Positions 1 to 9,480 are shown, counted from the first letter of the stretch. The stretch is 64,000 nt of DNA from Ensifer sesbaniae (GCF_013283665.1 NZ_JABEKU010000002.1:1176863-1240862); one strand, 5' to 3'. The notes: generated by a model not told the origin, from the sequence alone. Translations and numbers: made by a program.

Positions 1-318
1 ATCAAACTCGCCGCTCATGACGTCGCAGGACACCACCTCCGGCAGTCGTTTGAGCGCGTGGATGACGTCACCACCGCGCATGCGGTCGTGTCGATACACG
101 AACATCATCGCAGTGACGGCTGTGGCGGGCGGCCTACCCTCGCCAGCGATGATCGTGTAGCCCTGAATAAGACCGTCCCGCTCCAACCGCTCAATCCGCT
201 GGCGCACGGCGTTGCGCGACAGATTGACCACCTCCGCCAACTCGGCGTGCGGGATTCGGGCATTTCGAGCCAACTCGATCAGGATGCGCTCATCCGCTCG
301 GTCGAGAATTCGCTTCAT
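1..318 (-). CDS. Lrp/AsnC family regulator, C-terminus cut by window edge
   Basis: The product opens MKRILDRADERILIELARNA and continues with a helix-turn-helix (HAELAEVVNLSRNAVRQRIE) and then the start of the Lrp effector-sensing domain (GYTIIAGEGRPP). These are the hallmarks of Lrp/AsnC regulators, which bind DNA as oligomers and respond to amino acids. Only about 106 residues are inside the window; the family is usually about 150. The start codon overlaps the stop of the ThrB-like gene upstream (ATGA), so the two are translationally coupled. It is the last visible gene of the homoserine operon and probably senses an amino acid of that pathway. It is distinct from the divergent Lrp gene at 10.7 kb, so the locus has two Lrp regulators. 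Confidence 0.85.
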   Translation of the reverse strand, partial: MKRILDRADERILIELARNARIPHAELAEVVNLSRNAVRQRIERLERDGLIQGYTIIAGEGRPPATAVTAMMFVYRHDRMRGGDVIHALKRLPEVVSCDVMSGEFD

Positions 319-1109
319 GGCTGCAGCTCCTCGGTACATGCCTTGGCGGAGTGGAAGGCCTTGAACGTGCCCGCTTCAAAATCCGTGAGCCTGCAATCTT
401 TTCCAAGCTCGGCAGCAGCAGCGGCCATCACGAAGGCCGGTAAGGCGCGCCATTCTGGTGCAGTCAAACGACGGACCTCTTCGTACCCGGCGAGCAAGGG
501 GCGGACGAGCCTGTTCTCCAGCATACCGTCCGCTCGCGCGGTCCAGCGCATTAAGACTTGCCCGAGTTCCGCGACCAAAATGTCGTCGTGGCGCAATCGG
601 AAATTAATGACGCCACTCACGGCCTCGCCGAGGAAGAAGACATTGTCCCGATTGAGGGCTCCGTGCACCGGACCTTTCGGGAGGCCTGAGCGCCCTTCGT
701 CAAAGGAACGCCTCAAGGTCTGGTGGATGCGCGCGACGCAGCCCCCCAGCGCCCGGCTCTTCTCAGGGGTGATCTCGTTCGGTCGTGACCCCGGCATGAA
801 GCCGACAACCGCAACGAGCTTGCCAGACACGGTGACCGTCGCTGCGCCGGCATCGGTTCGGAACGTCGTCGGACAGGGTACGCCTGCGGCAGAAAGGGTT
901 TCCATAGTGCGAAAAGCACGCTCGAGATCGAAGGGATCGGCGCCGCTTTCGAACAAGGTGACAATGAACTCACCGCGTTCTGAGCGGAAGAGAAAGGTGG
1001 TCTCGGCATCGCCGTCGGCAATGCCGATGACCGAGGTCAGACGTCCCAGGCGGTAGGCCGTGGCGATTTGGCGACACTCGACCTCGGTCAGATCTGTGAA
1101 CACAGCCAT
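315..1109 (-). CDS. ThrB-like (type II homoserine kinase fold) protein, probable pseudokinase
   Basis: The protein of about 264 residues follows the aminoglycoside-phosphotransferase/choline-kinase fold of alphaproteobacterial homoserine kinase: an N-terminal MAVFTDLTEVE, then a glycine-containing lobe and a C-terminal lobe with RDNVFFLGEAVSGVINF. In active ThrB the catalytic loop reads H-x-D-L-x-x-D-N and the metal loop I-D-F. Here they read HGALNRDN and GVINF, so the catalytic Asp is Ala and the Mg-binding Asp is Asn. I infer loss of kinase activity. The ATG start at 1109 is preferred over an upstream in-frame start because it matches the ThrB N-terminus and avoids running into aspA. It overlaps the downstream Lrp gene by 4 bases. 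A role in homoserine sensing or binding is possible but unproven. Confidence 0.8.
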   Translation of the reverse strand: MAVFTDLTEVECRQIATAYRLGRLTSVIGIADGDAETTFLFRSERGEFIVTLFESGADPFDLERAFRTMETLSAAGVPCPTTFRTDAGAATVTVSGKLVAVVGFMPGSRPNEITPEKSRALGGCVARIHQTLRRSFDEGRSGLPKGPVHGALNRDNVFFLGEAVSGVINFRLRHDDILVAELGQVLMRWTARADGMLENRLVRPLLAGYEEVRRLTAPEWRALPAFVMAAAAAELGKDCRLTDFEAGTFKAFHSAKACTEELQP

Positions 1110-1122
1110 TCTTATGCTTCCT

Positions 1123-2511
1123 TCAGTGTCGCCTCGGTTCTCCAAAGATCGTGTCGATCTCTGCCGCAGACAGCCCACTGTCGCGCCCGACCACCTCGCG
1201 CAGCGACTTCCGTTCCGCCAGTGCTGTTCGGGCAAGGCATGCGGCCTGGGCATATCCTATGAGAGGATTGAGGGCTGCTGCAAGAACGAGGGAATCGTCG
1301 TGAAGCGCCCGGCAACGCTCTGCATCGGCCTCGATTCCTTCAATGCATCGAGTTCGCAGCGCGTCCATGCCTCGCGTCAGAAGCCGCATGGATTGGAGAA
1401 TGTTGAGCACGATGACAGGCTCCATCGCATTCAGCTGGAGTTGCCCGGCACTGGCTGCAAGTGTGACCACCATATCATTGCCGATCACCTGGAAGCCGAT
1501 CTGGTTCAGCATTTCTGGGATCACCGGATTGACCTTGCCCGGCATGATTGAAGAGCCCGCCTGCATGGCTGCAAGCCGGATTTCGCCGAAGCCCGCGCGC
1601 GGGCCGCTCGACAGGAGCCGTAGGTCGTTGCAGATCTTCGAAAGCTTCACTGCCATGCGTTTGAGAGCGCCCGAGATCGAAACGAAGGCGCCGGTGTCAG
1701 ACGTCGCCTCGACGAGGTTGCGCGCGGGTCGGAGAGTGATGCCAGAGATGCGGGACAGATGCGCACAGGCCGCAACAGAGAACTCCGCGGGCGCGTTGAC
1801 TCCTGTACCGATCGCGGTGCCACCCAAATTGACTTCGCGCATCAGCTCGGCGGCGCTGAGAAATTGTGCGACGTCTTCTTCCAATGTCTCCGCGAAGGCT
1901 TCGAACTCCTGCCCAAGTGACATCGGGACGGCATCCTGGAGCTGCGTCCTGCCAACCTTCAGGATGTCAGAGAAGGTTTCTCCCTTGCATCGAAACGAGG
2001 CTACCAATGCCGAAAGAGCCAAGCTTAGTTTCTCACCTTCCCGCAGCACCGTCAGACGAATTGCGGTCGGATAAACGTCGTTTGTCGACTGGGAGAGGTT
2101 TACATGATCGTTTGGGTTGACCGCATCATAGCTGCCAAGCTGCCGCCCCAGGCCCTGCAATGCAAGATTGGCAATTACCTCGTTGACGTTCATGTTGGTC
2201 GAAGTCCCCGCCCCGCCCTGCATCATGTCCACCGGAAAATGCGGCTCGAGAATTTCCCCGGCGATCAGTCTGTCGGCGGCGCGCTCGATTGCCCGTGCGA
2301 GACGAGGTTCAAGAAGTCCAAGTTCGAGATTGGTCGCGGCGGCGGCCTGCTTGACCATTCCTAAAGATTGCACGAACTCGGGAAAATCTTGGAGCCTGAT
2401 CCCTGATACGTCGAAGTTCTCCGTTGCTCGTAGCGTGTGGATCCCAATCAGGGCGTTTGCCGGAATTGTCCGGGGCCCGAGCAGGTCAGTTTCGATGCGA
2501 GTCTTTGTCAT
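1123..2511 (-). CDS. aspA: Aspartate ammonia-lyase (aspartase)
   Basis: This is a 462-residue member of the fumarase II/aspartase superfamily, which deaminates L-aspartate to fumarate and ammonia in the cytosol. Visible signatures are the early R-x-x-x-D segment (RIETDLLG), the GAGTSTNMNVNEVIAN stretch, NDHVNLSQSTNDVYPTA, and the superfamily signature GSSIMPGKVNP with the catalytic serine loop. The length equals that of typical AspA. The STN and SxSTND segments do not by themselves separate aspartase from fumarase. The context next to homoserine dehydrogenase and a semialdehyde dehydrogenase favours aspartase as the last step feeding carbon into the TCA cycle. The gene lies 13 bases upstream of the thrB-like gene and 21 bases downstream of the PLP enzyme gene, in one operon. 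Confidence 0.88.
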   Translation of the reverse strand: MTKTRIETDLLGPRTIPANALIGIHTLRATENFDVSGIRLQDFPEFVQSLGMVKQAAAATNLELGLLEPRLARAIERAADRLIAGEILEPHFPVDMMQGGAGTSTNMNVNEVIANLALQGLGRQLGSYDAVNPNDHVNLSQSTNDVYPTAIRLTVLREGEKLSLALSALVASFRCKGETFSDILKVGRTQLQDAVPMSLGQEFEAFAETLEEDVAQFLSAAELMREVNLGGTAIGTGVNAPAEFSVAACAHLSRISGITLRPARNLVEATSDTGAFVSISGALKRMAVKLSKICNDLRLLSSGPRAGFGEIRLAAMQAGSSIMPGKVNPVIPEMLNQIGFQVIGNDMVVTLAASAGQLQLNAMEPVIVLNILQSMRLLTRGMDALRTRCIEGIEADAERCRALHDDSLVLAAALNPLIGYAQAACLARTALAERKSLREVVGRDSGLSAAEIDTIFGEPRRH

Positions 2512-2532
2512 AATCTTTCTCTGCGCTCAGGT

Positions 2533-3801
2533 TCACGCATTGATCGCTTGGTCGAGGTCGGCAATGAGATCGTCGGTCGCCTCCAGCCCGACCGACAGCC
2601 GGAACACTCCATCCCCCGCAAAGCGGCGGTAATCAGCGAGCTGCTCACCTGTGAGCCCGTAGGTCGATTTCATCATTTCCTGCGTATCGAGCAGCACCAC
2701 GATTGAGCGCTGATGACCGAGCGAGAAGGCATAATGGGCAACCTTGAGATGCGCGGCGAGCTTCCGGGCCATCGTCGCGGGGTCTTTCACCTGAAAGGTC
2801 AGCACGCCTCCGAACAGATCCATCTGGCATTTCGCCAAGTTATGCTGCGGGTGGGAGGGTAGTCCCGGGTAGGCTACAGCCGCCACCGCCGGATGACCTT
2901 GCAGGAACGTCGCGATCTTTGTCGCGGAGTCAGAGATCGCCCGCATGCGGGGAAACAGCGTGTCGATGCCACGCAGGATGAGCCAAGCGTTCATGGCCGG
3001 CATGGACGCACCGAGATATACGCCGGCGCGTGAGCGGATTTTTTCCACCAGCTCCTTGCGTCCGCAAACGACGCCGCCCAACGTATCGCCATGCCCGTTG
3101 ATAAACTTCGTCAGGGAGTGGATGACGAGATCCGCTCCGAGTGTCAGCGGCTGCGTGGCCACAGGAGTGGCTAATGTTGAATCGACCGACATCAGAGCAC
3201 CGTGCCTTCGTGCAACGCCGGCGATGGCGGCAAGATCGGTCAGGCGCAGGATCGGATTGCACGGACTTTCGCAATGGACAAGCCTGGTGTTGGGCTGGAA
3301 CGCGGCAGCAACCTCCTCGGTGCGCGACATGTTCACCGGCGTCACCTCAATGCCGTAGTCCGGCAATATGCGCCGGGCGAGTTCGTTGGCACCGGCATAG
3401 CAAACGTCGCTCACAATCAGGTGGTCGCCCTTCTTCAAGAAGGTAAGGAACGTTGCGCCGATTGCCGCAACGCCCGTTGCCGTGGCAACCGCGTCATCGG
3501 TGGCTTCGAGTGCGGCAAGGCGCTGCTCCAGCTGCCGCACCGTAGGATTGGTCCAGCGCGCATAGAGGAACGGCAGCGCGGTCAGATCGTCGACGCCATC
3601 CGCGGAAAAAGCTCCGTCACCGGGTGTCAACACATTGTTGACGGACATGGAAACGTTGGGGGCGATGGCCTTCGTTGAGGGATCGATGACGAGCCCGCCG
3701 TTCAGAGCGAGGGTTTCGCGACTGAGACCCATTGTAGCGCCGGGCATGCTCTTGTTCTGGGCTGGCTCGCGCTCGAACAGAGCTGGGAGTGTCGTTGTCA
3801 T
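2533..3801 (-). CDS. Cys/Met metabolism PLP-dependent enzyme (cystathionine gamma-synthase-like)
   Basis: The 422-residue protein belongs to the trans-sulfuration (Cys/Met metabolism) PLP family. Landmarks are YARWTNPTVRQLEQRLAALE, the cofactor-stacking region ATATGVAAIGA, the substrate segment VHCESPCNPILRLTDL, the phosphate/aspartate motif SVDSTLATP, and the Schiff-base lysine in HSLTKFINGHGD. Members act on homoserine esters, cystathionine or methionine (gamma-synthase, gamma-lyase, sulfhydrylase), and sequence alone does not decide which. Within a homoserine operon it could handle O-acyl- or O-phosphohomoserine, or degrade homoserine or methionine by gamma-elimination. It is transcribed after dapA with a 104-base gap. 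The N-terminal 30 residues before the conserved fold are longer than in many homologues. Confidence 0.82.
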   Translation of the reverse strand: MTTTLPALFEREPAQNKSMPGATMGLSRETLALNGGLVIDPSTKAIAPNVSMSVNNVLTPGDGAFSADGVDDLTALPFLYARWTNPTVRQLEQRLAALEATDDAVATATGVAAIGATFLTFLKKGDHLIVSDVCYAGANELARRILPDYGIEVTPVNMSRTEEVAAAFQPNTRLVHCESPCNPILRLTDLAAIAGVARRHGALMSVDSTLATPVATQPLTLGADLVIHSLTKFINGHGDTLGGVVCGRKELVEKIRSRAGVYLGASMPAMNAWLILRGIDTLFPRMRAISDSATKIATFLQGHPAVAAVAYPGLPSHPQHNLAKCQMDLFGGVLTFQVKDPATMARKLAAHLKVAHYAFSLGHQRSIVVLLDTQEMMKSTYGLTGEQLADYRRFAGDGVFRLSVGLEATDDLIADLDQAINA

Positions 3802-3905
3802 CTGGGTATCCTCCTGGGCATTCAGTCCCTGACTAGGGATGGTGGCATCGTTTGCGCTGACTTTGCCGTTGCTGCCTAAGGCGATCTGGCCGAGAGACCG
3901 GCAGA

Positions 3906-4784
3906 TCAGACCGAAAGACCGGCGTGTCGCATGGCTTGATCGATTTCGGCTTCCACCGCAGGCGCGACCGTTACGAGCGGCAGACGCACGTCCCGGCGCA
4001 TGCGCCCCTGGCGCCAGAGGGCGTATTTCGGACCCGCCGGGTTGGTTTCCAGGAAAAGCGCGCGGTGCAGTGGCATCAGGCGGTCGTGAACTTCGAGCGC
4101 GCGACGGAAATCACCCGCAAGACACGCGGACTGGAACTCCGCACAAAGTCGCGGCGCGACATTTGCGGTCACGGATATGCAGCCGTGTCCACCATGCGCC
4201 ATGTAACCAATGGCTGTGCCGTCCTCGCCCGATAGCAGATTGAAATCTCGACCGCAGGCCATTCGTTCCAAGGAAGGACGCAGGAGATTGGCGGTGGCGT
4301 CCTTCACGCCGATTACGTTTCGGCAATCCCGTGCCAGACGTGCAAGCGTGTCCACGGAGACGTCGACGACGCTGCGTGGTGGTATATTGTAGACAATGAT
4401 CGGAATAGAGACCGCCGCGTCAATGGCGCGGAAATGCTGGTAGAGTCCCTCTTGCGTCGGTTTGTTATAATAGGGCGCGACGACAAGCAGCGCATCGGCG
4501 CCCGCCTCCTGCGCGTGCCTTGAAAAGTCGATCGCCTCATCAGTGCTGTTGGATCCGGCGCCAGCGATCACAGGAATTCGTCCCCTCGCTACGTCCACAG
4601 TCAGTTCAACCAGCCGCTTGTGCTCGGCGTGTGAAAGTGTCGGGCTCTCTCCGGTCGTGCCGCAGGGGACAAGACCGTTGGTGCCCTCCGCAATCTGCCA
4701 TTCGACGAGCGACCGAAAGGCCTCTTCATCAACCTTCTCGTCTTGAAACGGTGTGACAAGAGCCGTGATCGATCCTTTAAACAT
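3906..4784 (-). CDS. dapA: 4-hydroxy-tetrahydrodipicolinate synthase family aldolase
   Basis: The 292-residue TIM-barrel protein has all DapA hallmarks: the pyruvate/Thr motif [15 protein letters not shown], the catalytic Tyr in [12 protein letters not shown], and the Schiff-base Lys in IGVKDAT. DapA condenses pyruvate with aspartate semialdehyde. That substrate is exactly what the homoserine dehydrogenase of this operon should produce when running in the oxidative direction. An extra copy here, rather than only the biosynthetic one, may drain or buffer aspartate semialdehyde. DapA-like paralogues with other aldehyde substrates also exist, so the exact acceptor is uncertain. It lies between the importer permeases (31-base gap) and the PLP enzyme. 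Confidence 0.85.
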   Translation of the reverse strand: MFKGSITALVTPFQDEKVDEEAFRSLVEWQIAEGTNGLVPCGTTGESPTLSHAEHKRLVELTVDVARGRIPVIAGAGSNSTDEAIDFSRHAQEAGADALLVVAPYYNKPTQEGLYQHFRAIDAAVSIPIIVYNIPPRSVVDVSVDTLARLARDCRNVIGVKDATANLLRPSLERMACGRDFNLLSGEDGTAIGYMAHGGHGCISVTANVAPRLCAEFQSACLAGDFRRALEVHDRLMPLHRALFLETNPAGPKYALWRQGRMRRDVRLPLVTVAPAVEAEIDQAMRHAGLSV

Positions 4785-4815
4785 CGTAATCTCCGTTTGA
4801 CTTGCACCGGCGATG

Positions 4816-5505
4816 TCAGCGCCGTATCGGGACCTGCATCTCGACGATGCGGAAGGCGCGCGTGATCATGAGGGTGAGGCAGATATAGAAGACGGTCACG
4901 ACGGCCAGAGGCTCGTAGACGAGTAGCGTGTCCTGCCTGATCTTGTAGGCGACGGCATAGAGATCCATCACGGTGACGGTGAAGGCGAGCGGTGTCGCCT
5001 TCAGTTGTAGCACCACCTCGCCGGTGATCGTCGGCAGGGCGATGCGGATCGCCCGTGGCAGCCAAATTCGCCGCAAAAGGGTCCACCGTGTCATGCCGAA
5101 GGCGCGTCCGGCTTCCAGTTCTCCCTTTGGAACGGCGAGCAACGCACCGCGCAGCACCTCCGCCTCGTAGGCGGCGTAATTCAGCGTGAAGCTGACCGCC
5201 GCGAAGAAGAAGCCCTCGCGCACGATCGGCCAAAGGAAGCTTGAGCGCAGGCCGGGGATCATAGGCAGCAAAGACCCGACGCCATAATAAAGCAGCCACA
5301 ATTGGATGAGCAGTGGCGTACCACGCAAGCACGTGCAGTAGGCTTTTGCGCACCATCGCAGCCAATGGGGACCGCTCACCTGCGCGAGCGCAAGGCCGAT
5401 CGCCAAAACGAAGCCGAGAGTGACCGAAATGAAGAGCAGAAGTATCGTCTGTAACGCGCCTGCGGCGATGAGCGGCCAATAGTTGAAGACCCACGAGAAA
5501 TCCAT
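4816..5505 (-). CDS. Polar amino-acid ABC transporter permease (HisM/ArtM type)
   Basis: This 229-residue inner-membrane protein has about five hydrophobic segments, beginning with [20 protein letters not shown]. It carries the HisM/GlnP-family cytoplasmic loop [20 protein letters not shown], where it contacts the ATPase, followed by [20 protein letters not shown]. Polar amino-acid importers use two such permeases. The partner permease lies 11 bases upstream, and the binding protein and ATPase are further upstream in the same operon. The likely cargo is homoserine or a related small polar amino acid, inferred only from the neighbouring enzymes. Confidence 0.9.
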   Translation of the reverse strand: MDFSWVFNYWPLIAAGALQTILLLFISVTLGFVLAIGLALAQVSGPHWLRWCAKAYCTCLRGTPLLIQLWLLYYGVGSLLPMIPGLRSSFLWPIVREGFFFAAVSFTLNYAAYEAEVLRGALLAVPKGELEAGRAFGMTRWTLLRRIWLPRAIRIALPTITGEVVLQLKATPLAFTVTVMDLYAVAYKIRQDTLLVYEPLAVVTVFYICLTLMITRAFRIVEMQVPIRR

Positions 5506-5516
5506 TGTGCGTCTCC

Positions 5517-6245
5517 TCAGGCTGCTCTCGGCTGTCCGCGTCGGAAATGGGTCTCCAGGCTAGCGAACACGACATTGGAGGCGACCGTGATCGCCAGATA
5601 GATTGCGGCAGCGGCGAAGAAGAACAGGAAATAATGTTTGGTATTTCCGGCGGCGAGACGTGTCGCAAGCGCCAGTTCCTGGTAGCCGACGACGGCGATC
5701 AACGCACTGTCCTTGGTTACCGACATCCAGAGATTGGCCATGCCGGGGATCGCATTCGGTATAAGAGCGGGCAGAACGATCCGGCGGAAGCGCAGCCACG
5801 GTCGCATGCCGAAGGCGCTCGCGGCTTCGATCTGGCCAACGGGAATGGCAAGGATTGCACCGCGCAGCACCTCGGTCATGTAGGCGCCCTGCACGACCCC
5901 GAGCACAAGGACGGCGGCGAGGAAGCCGTTGATCTCGATTGGCGGGAAGCCGAGTGCGGAAAGCAGTCTATTGATGCCGTCCGTCCCGGCATAATAGAGA
6001 CCAATGATCAGGATCAGTTCCGGGATAGCGCGCACCGCCGTCGTATAAAGATCAAGCAAGGTGGCGACGGCACGGCTGCCCTTGAGTTTGCCGGCCGCGG
6101 CCGCAAGCCCGATCGATATGCCGACCAGGTACGCTCCGAGCGAAATCATAATGGTCGAGACCGCGCCCGAAAGCAGTACCCCGCCCCATCCCGGTGGATT
6201 GGGAGAAAGCAGTTCGAGAATGGATAAGCTTGTCTGCATGAACAA
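5517..6245 (-). CDS. Polar amino-acid ABC transporter permease (HisQ/GlnP type)
   Basis: The 242-residue membrane protein shows the HisQ/GlnP pattern: N-terminal hydrophobic segments (GAVSTIMISLGAYLVGISIG) and the coupling loop TEVLRGAILAIPVGQIEAAS with FGMRPWLRFRRIVLPALIP. It pairs with the adjacent permease to form the membrane channel of the importer. The binding-protein gene ends about 107 bases upstream, a common spacing where mRNA processing gives more binding protein than permease. Specificity is not visible in the permease itself. Confidence 0.9.
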   Translation of the reverse strand: MFMQTSLSILELLSPNPPGWGGVLLSGAVSTIMISLGAYLVGISIGLAAAAGKLKGSRAVATLLDLYTTAVRAIPELILIIGLYYAGTDGINRLLSALGFPPIEINGFLAAVLVLGVVQGAYMTEVLRGAILAIPVGQIEAASAFGMRPWLRFRRIVLPALIPNAIPGMANLWMSVTKDSALIAVVGYQELALATRLAAGNTKHYFLFFFAAAAIYLAITVASNVVFASLETHFRRGQPRAA

Positions 6246-6352
6246 CAGCTCCGCGGCGTCCGAGCAGATTCGTTACGGCTCGAACGCTTTGTCGGTGAGA
6301 GGGGGCAATCGGCGGAGATACAGCGGGTCGCCTTAACTCCCGCTAGGTCCGA

Positions 6353-7123
6353 CTATTCGCCGTAGGGGTCGAAGTTGAAATACTTCTTGGAGATCTCTGC
6401 GTATTTTCCGTTAGCTCGAATGGCAGTGATGGCGGCGTTCAACCTGGCGAGCAGCTCGGAATCTTCTTTGCGCAATCCGCCGCCGATCCCCTGTCCCAGA
6501 ACATCCGGGTCATCCTGGACATTGCCCTTGTCCTCGCAGCAATCCTTGCCAAAATCCGATCCAAGGAATGTCATCAGCGGGATGGAGTCGCCGAACACGT
6601 AGTCCACGCGGCCGACTGCGAGGTCCTGGAAAGCCTCATCCAGTGTGGCATAGGTCTTCTCGTCGGCCACGCTCGCAAAGTGCTTTTTGTAATATTCGGT
6701 CTGGACCGTGGAGACCTGGATGGCAATCGTTTTGCCGGCGACGTCATCGGCGGTAGTACCGCTTTTGCCGTCTTGTGCACCAATCAGTTTGCTTGGTGTG
6801 TTGTAGTACTTGTTCGTGAAGGCGATTGTCTTCTTACGTTCATCCGTGATGGACATGGAAGACCAGATGACGTCGAATTTCTTTGACTGAAGACCCGGGA
6901 TGAGCCCATCCCAAGACATGTCAACGACCGAGCAGCTTTCCTTCATTTCCGAGCAGATCGCATCCATCAGATCGATTTCCCAGCCGATCCATTTGCCCGA
7001 CGCGTCCTTGGTAAAGAACGGCGGGTAGGCTTCGTTCATGATGCCAAAGCGCACTTCCGCACCCGCGCCAGCGCCCGAGGCGAAAAGAGCTGCTCCGGCG
7101 ATAAGGTAAATTGCGGTCTTCAT
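6353..7123 (-). CDS. Periplasmic amino-acid-binding protein of the ABC importer
   Basis: This is a 256-residue family-3 solute-binding protein. It has a Sec signal peptide (MKTAIYLIAGAALFASGAGA with cleavage near AGAE) and the family motif GKWIGWEIDLMDAICSEMK, followed by VDMSWDGLIPGLQSKKFDVI. It captures a polar amino acid in the periplasm for the adjacent permeases. Two Cys pairs (EMKESCS and KDCCEDKG) may form disulfides. By operon context the ligand may be homoserine, but related proteins bind Lys/Arg/Orn, His, Gln or opines, so binding must be measured. Confidence 0.88.
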   Translation of the reverse strand: MKTAIYLIAGAALFASGAGAGAEVRFGIMNEAYPPFFTKDASGKWIGWEIDLMDAICSEMKESCSVVDMSWDGLIPGLQSKKFDVIWSSMSITDERKKTIAFTNKYYNTPSKLIGAQDGKSGTTADDVAGKTIAIQVSTVQTEYYKKHFASVADEKTYATLDEAFQDLAVGRVDYVFGDSIPLMTFLGSDFGKDCCEDKGNVQDDPDVLGQGIGGGLRKEDSELLARLNAAITAIRANGKYAEISKKYFNFDPYGE

Positions 7124-7162
7124 GTCAGTTCCCTTTCGTTTTTGCTTGGTGCACTGCCGCGC

Positions 7163-7942
7163 TCAATGGCGTGACGAGCTCGTGAATTCGCGACACCGCG
7201 CGCTGATGGGAGCGCCAAAGATTTGCTCCGGTTTGCCCTCTTCCTCGACGCGGCCTTGATGCAGGAACATCACGTGGCTTGAGACGTCGCGGGCGAACTT
7301 CATCTCATGCGTTACGAGCAGCATCGTGCGGCCCTCTTCCGCGAGATCTCGGATGACCTTGAGCACTTCCCCAACGAGTTCCGGATCAAGAGCCGAGGTC
7401 GGTTCATCAAACAGCATCACGGATGGATCCACGCACAGCGCCCGCGCTATTGACGCGCGCTGTTGCTGTCCACCTGACATGAAGGCGGGGTAGACGTGGC
7501 GTTTTTCGTAGAGCCCAACTTTATGCAGCAGCGCTTCAGCTTTCTCGGTCGCCTGCCTGCGGCTCATCCCGAGCACGTGGACTGGCGCCTCGATGACATT
7601 CTCAAGGACAGTCATGTGTGCCCAAAGATTGAAGCTCTGGAAAACCATGCCGAGACCGATCCGGATGCGCTCTACTTGTCGCCAGTTGGCAGGACGTACG
7701 CGATCGGCCGATCCAGCCTTCATTAGTACTTCCTCACCGTTGATGATGAAACGGCCGCGGTCCGGGACCTCGAGAAAGTTGATGCAGCGAAGGAAGGTAC
7801 TCTTGCCGGATCCTGAGGACCCAATCAGCGAGATGACCTCCCCCTTTCCCGCAGCAAGTGATACGCCTTTCAACACTTCGTGGGTGCCGTAACTCTTGTG
7901 TACGTCGTCGACGCGCAGTGCGCATGAAATGCTGGTTGTCAT
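7163..7942 (-). CDS. Amino-acid ABC transporter ATP-binding protein (HisP/GlnQ type)
   Basis: The ATPase of about 259 residues has a Walker A GSSGSGKSTFLRCINFLE, the polar amino-acid-type insert VFQSFNLWAHMTVLENVIEA, the ABC signature MSGGQQQRASIARAL, the Walker B VMLFDEPTSALDPE and the switch histidine in LLVTHEM. It powers the importer encoded downstream. The ATG at 7942 (MTTSISCALRVDDVHKSYG) is chosen because the family fold starts there. An upstream in-frame start would add 23 unconserved residues. The C-terminus HQGRVEEEGKPEQIFGAP is typical of the family. Confidence 0.92.
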   Translation of the reverse strand: MTTSISCALRVDDVHKSYGTHEVLKGVSLAAGKGEVISLIGSSGSGKSTFLRCINFLEVPDRGRFIINGEEVLMKAGSADRVRPANWRQVERIRIGLGMVFQSFNLWAHMTVLENVIEAPVHVLGMSRRQATEKAEALLHKVGLYEKRHVYPAFMSGGQQQRASIARALCVDPSVMLFDEPTSALDPELVGEVLKVIRDLAEEGRTMLLVTHEMKFARDVSSHVMFLHQGRVEEEGKPEQIFGAPISARCREFTSSSRH

Positions 7943-8070
7943 TCGTTCCCCACTTTTTCGTGGCTTGTTAGGGCGCAATTTAGCAATCGCTTGCGCGGCG
8001 TTGCCGCACAATCGTATGTTGTTGAGGATTTTTTCCGCGACGTGTTGCTAGACATCGCGGCTTTTCCGCG

Positions 8071-9480
8071 TCACTGCCCGTTGATGCAGATCACCTTGGG
8101 TTGGGTCATGTCCTCGTAGGCAAAGCGCACGCCTTCGCGGCCCATGCTGCCGTGTTTGAAACCTCCGAACGGCATGGCGTCAAATCGATAGTCAGAGGAA
8201 TCGTTGATCATAACGCCACCGGCCTCAATGCCGGCTGCGGCCTCCAGTGCAACGGCGAGATTGTTGGTGAAGACGCCAGCATGCAGGCTGTAGTCCGGTT
8301 CGTTCGCTAGCCGGATTGCGTCCGCAAGCGTCTCAAAGCGCTCGAGTATCGCAACTGGTGCGAAAACCTCCTCCTTCCAGAGACGATTGTCACGCGGGAC
8401 GCCTTCGAGCACGGTTGGGTGGTAGACGGCGCCTTCGCGGCGATGGCCGCATAGCAGCCGCGCGCCAGCAGATAGGGCTCTTTCTACGGCTTCTTCGGTG
8501 CGTTCGGCCGCAGCGGCGGAAATCATGGGTCCGACGTCCGTAGCCTCAAGGCGCGGGTCTCCGGCACGAAGGCTGCGGGTGCCCGCGACAAATGCCTGGC
8601 GGAACTTTTCGTAGAAGGCGGTTTGGACGAGAACGCGTTGCGTGCCGATGCAGTTCTGGCCGGCCGCCCAATAGGCGCCCGAGATGCAGCCTTCCACCGC
8701 CTTTTCAAGGTCGCTGTCTGCCATGACGATAACCGGAGCATTGCCGCCAAGGTCCATGGCGAGCTTCTTCAGACCGGCCGTCCGCGTGATTGCCTCGCCG
8801 GTCGCAAAGCCACCGGTAAATGACACCATGCGGATATCGCGAGCTGAGACAATGGCGCGCCCCAGATCTGCGCCGCCAATCGCGACGGTGACGATTTCCT
8901 CTGGCAGGCCCGCTTCGATCAACGTCCCAACCAGCTTGAGAGCGGAAAGCGGCGCGAACTCTGACGGCTTCAAAAAGACCGAATTGCCACCCGCGATTGC
9001 AGGGCCAAGCTTGTGCGCTACGAGATTCAGCGGATCATTATAGGGGGTGATGGCAGCAATGATTCCAAGCGGTTCGCGTGTGAACCAGCCTTGGCGCGTC
9101 TCGGAGCCCGCGTAGGCGTCGAACGGAATAATCTCGCCGGCGTTGCGCTTGGCTTCCTCCGCAGAGAGCTTCAACGTGTTCACGCAACGCGATGCCTCCT
9201 TGCGGGCCTGCGTGATCGTTTTGCCCGCCTCGCAGACAATCGTGCGTGCGAAATCCTCGAGATGGTCCCCTACGAGCCGTGCTGCTTGTTCCAGAATGGC
9301 GGCCCGGCGATGCCTAGGGAGCGCTCGCGACACCGCCGCCCCCCGCTTGGCACGCTCAAGAAGGGTGCCAACGTCGTCGGACGTGCTGGCTCTTACGCTT
9401 TCGACAACCTTGCCGTCATAAGGATTGAAAACGTCGATCAATTCCGTAGTCGGGGCAACTTGAAGCTTGACGTTTGTCAT
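8071..9480 (-). CDS. Aldehyde dehydrogenase, probably aspartate/succinate-semialdehyde type
   Basis: The 469-residue NAD(P)-dependent aldehyde dehydrogenase has the Rossmann region [20 protein letters not shown], the loop [12 protein letters not shown] and the catalytic cysteine in [12 protein letters not shown]. At the usual general-base Glu motif (LELGG) it has MDLGGNAP, an Asp, as in some semialdehyde dehydrogenase subgroups. It starts 4 bases inside the end of the homoserine dehydrogenase gene, so the two are translationally coupled. Together they could oxidise homoserine to aspartate semialdehyde and then to aspartate (non-phosphorylating). The substrate is inferred from this coupling and from the downstream aspartase. 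Confidence 0.85.
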   Translation of the reverse strand: MTNVKLQVAPTTELIDVFNPYDGKVVESVRASTSDDVGTLLERAKRGAAVSRALPRHRRAAILEQAARLVGDHLEDFARTIVCEAGKTITQARKEASRCVNTLKLSAEEAKRNAGEIIPFDAYAGSETRQGWFTREPLGIIAAITPYNDPLNLVAHKLGPAIAGGNSVFLKPSEFAPLSALKLVGTLIEAGLPEEIVTVAIGGADLGRAIVSARDIRMVSFTGGFATGEAITRTAGLKKLAMDLGGNAPVIVMADSDLEKAVEGCISGAYWAAGQNCIGTQRVLVQTAFYEKFRQAFVAGTRSLRAGDPRLEATDVGPMISAAAAERTEEAVERALSAGARLLCGHRREGAVYHPTVLEGVPRDNRLWKEEVFAPVAILERFETLADAIRLANEPDYSLHAGVFTNNLAVALEAAAGIEAGGVMINDSSDYRFDAMPFGGFKHGSMGREGVRFAYEDMTQPKVICINGQ

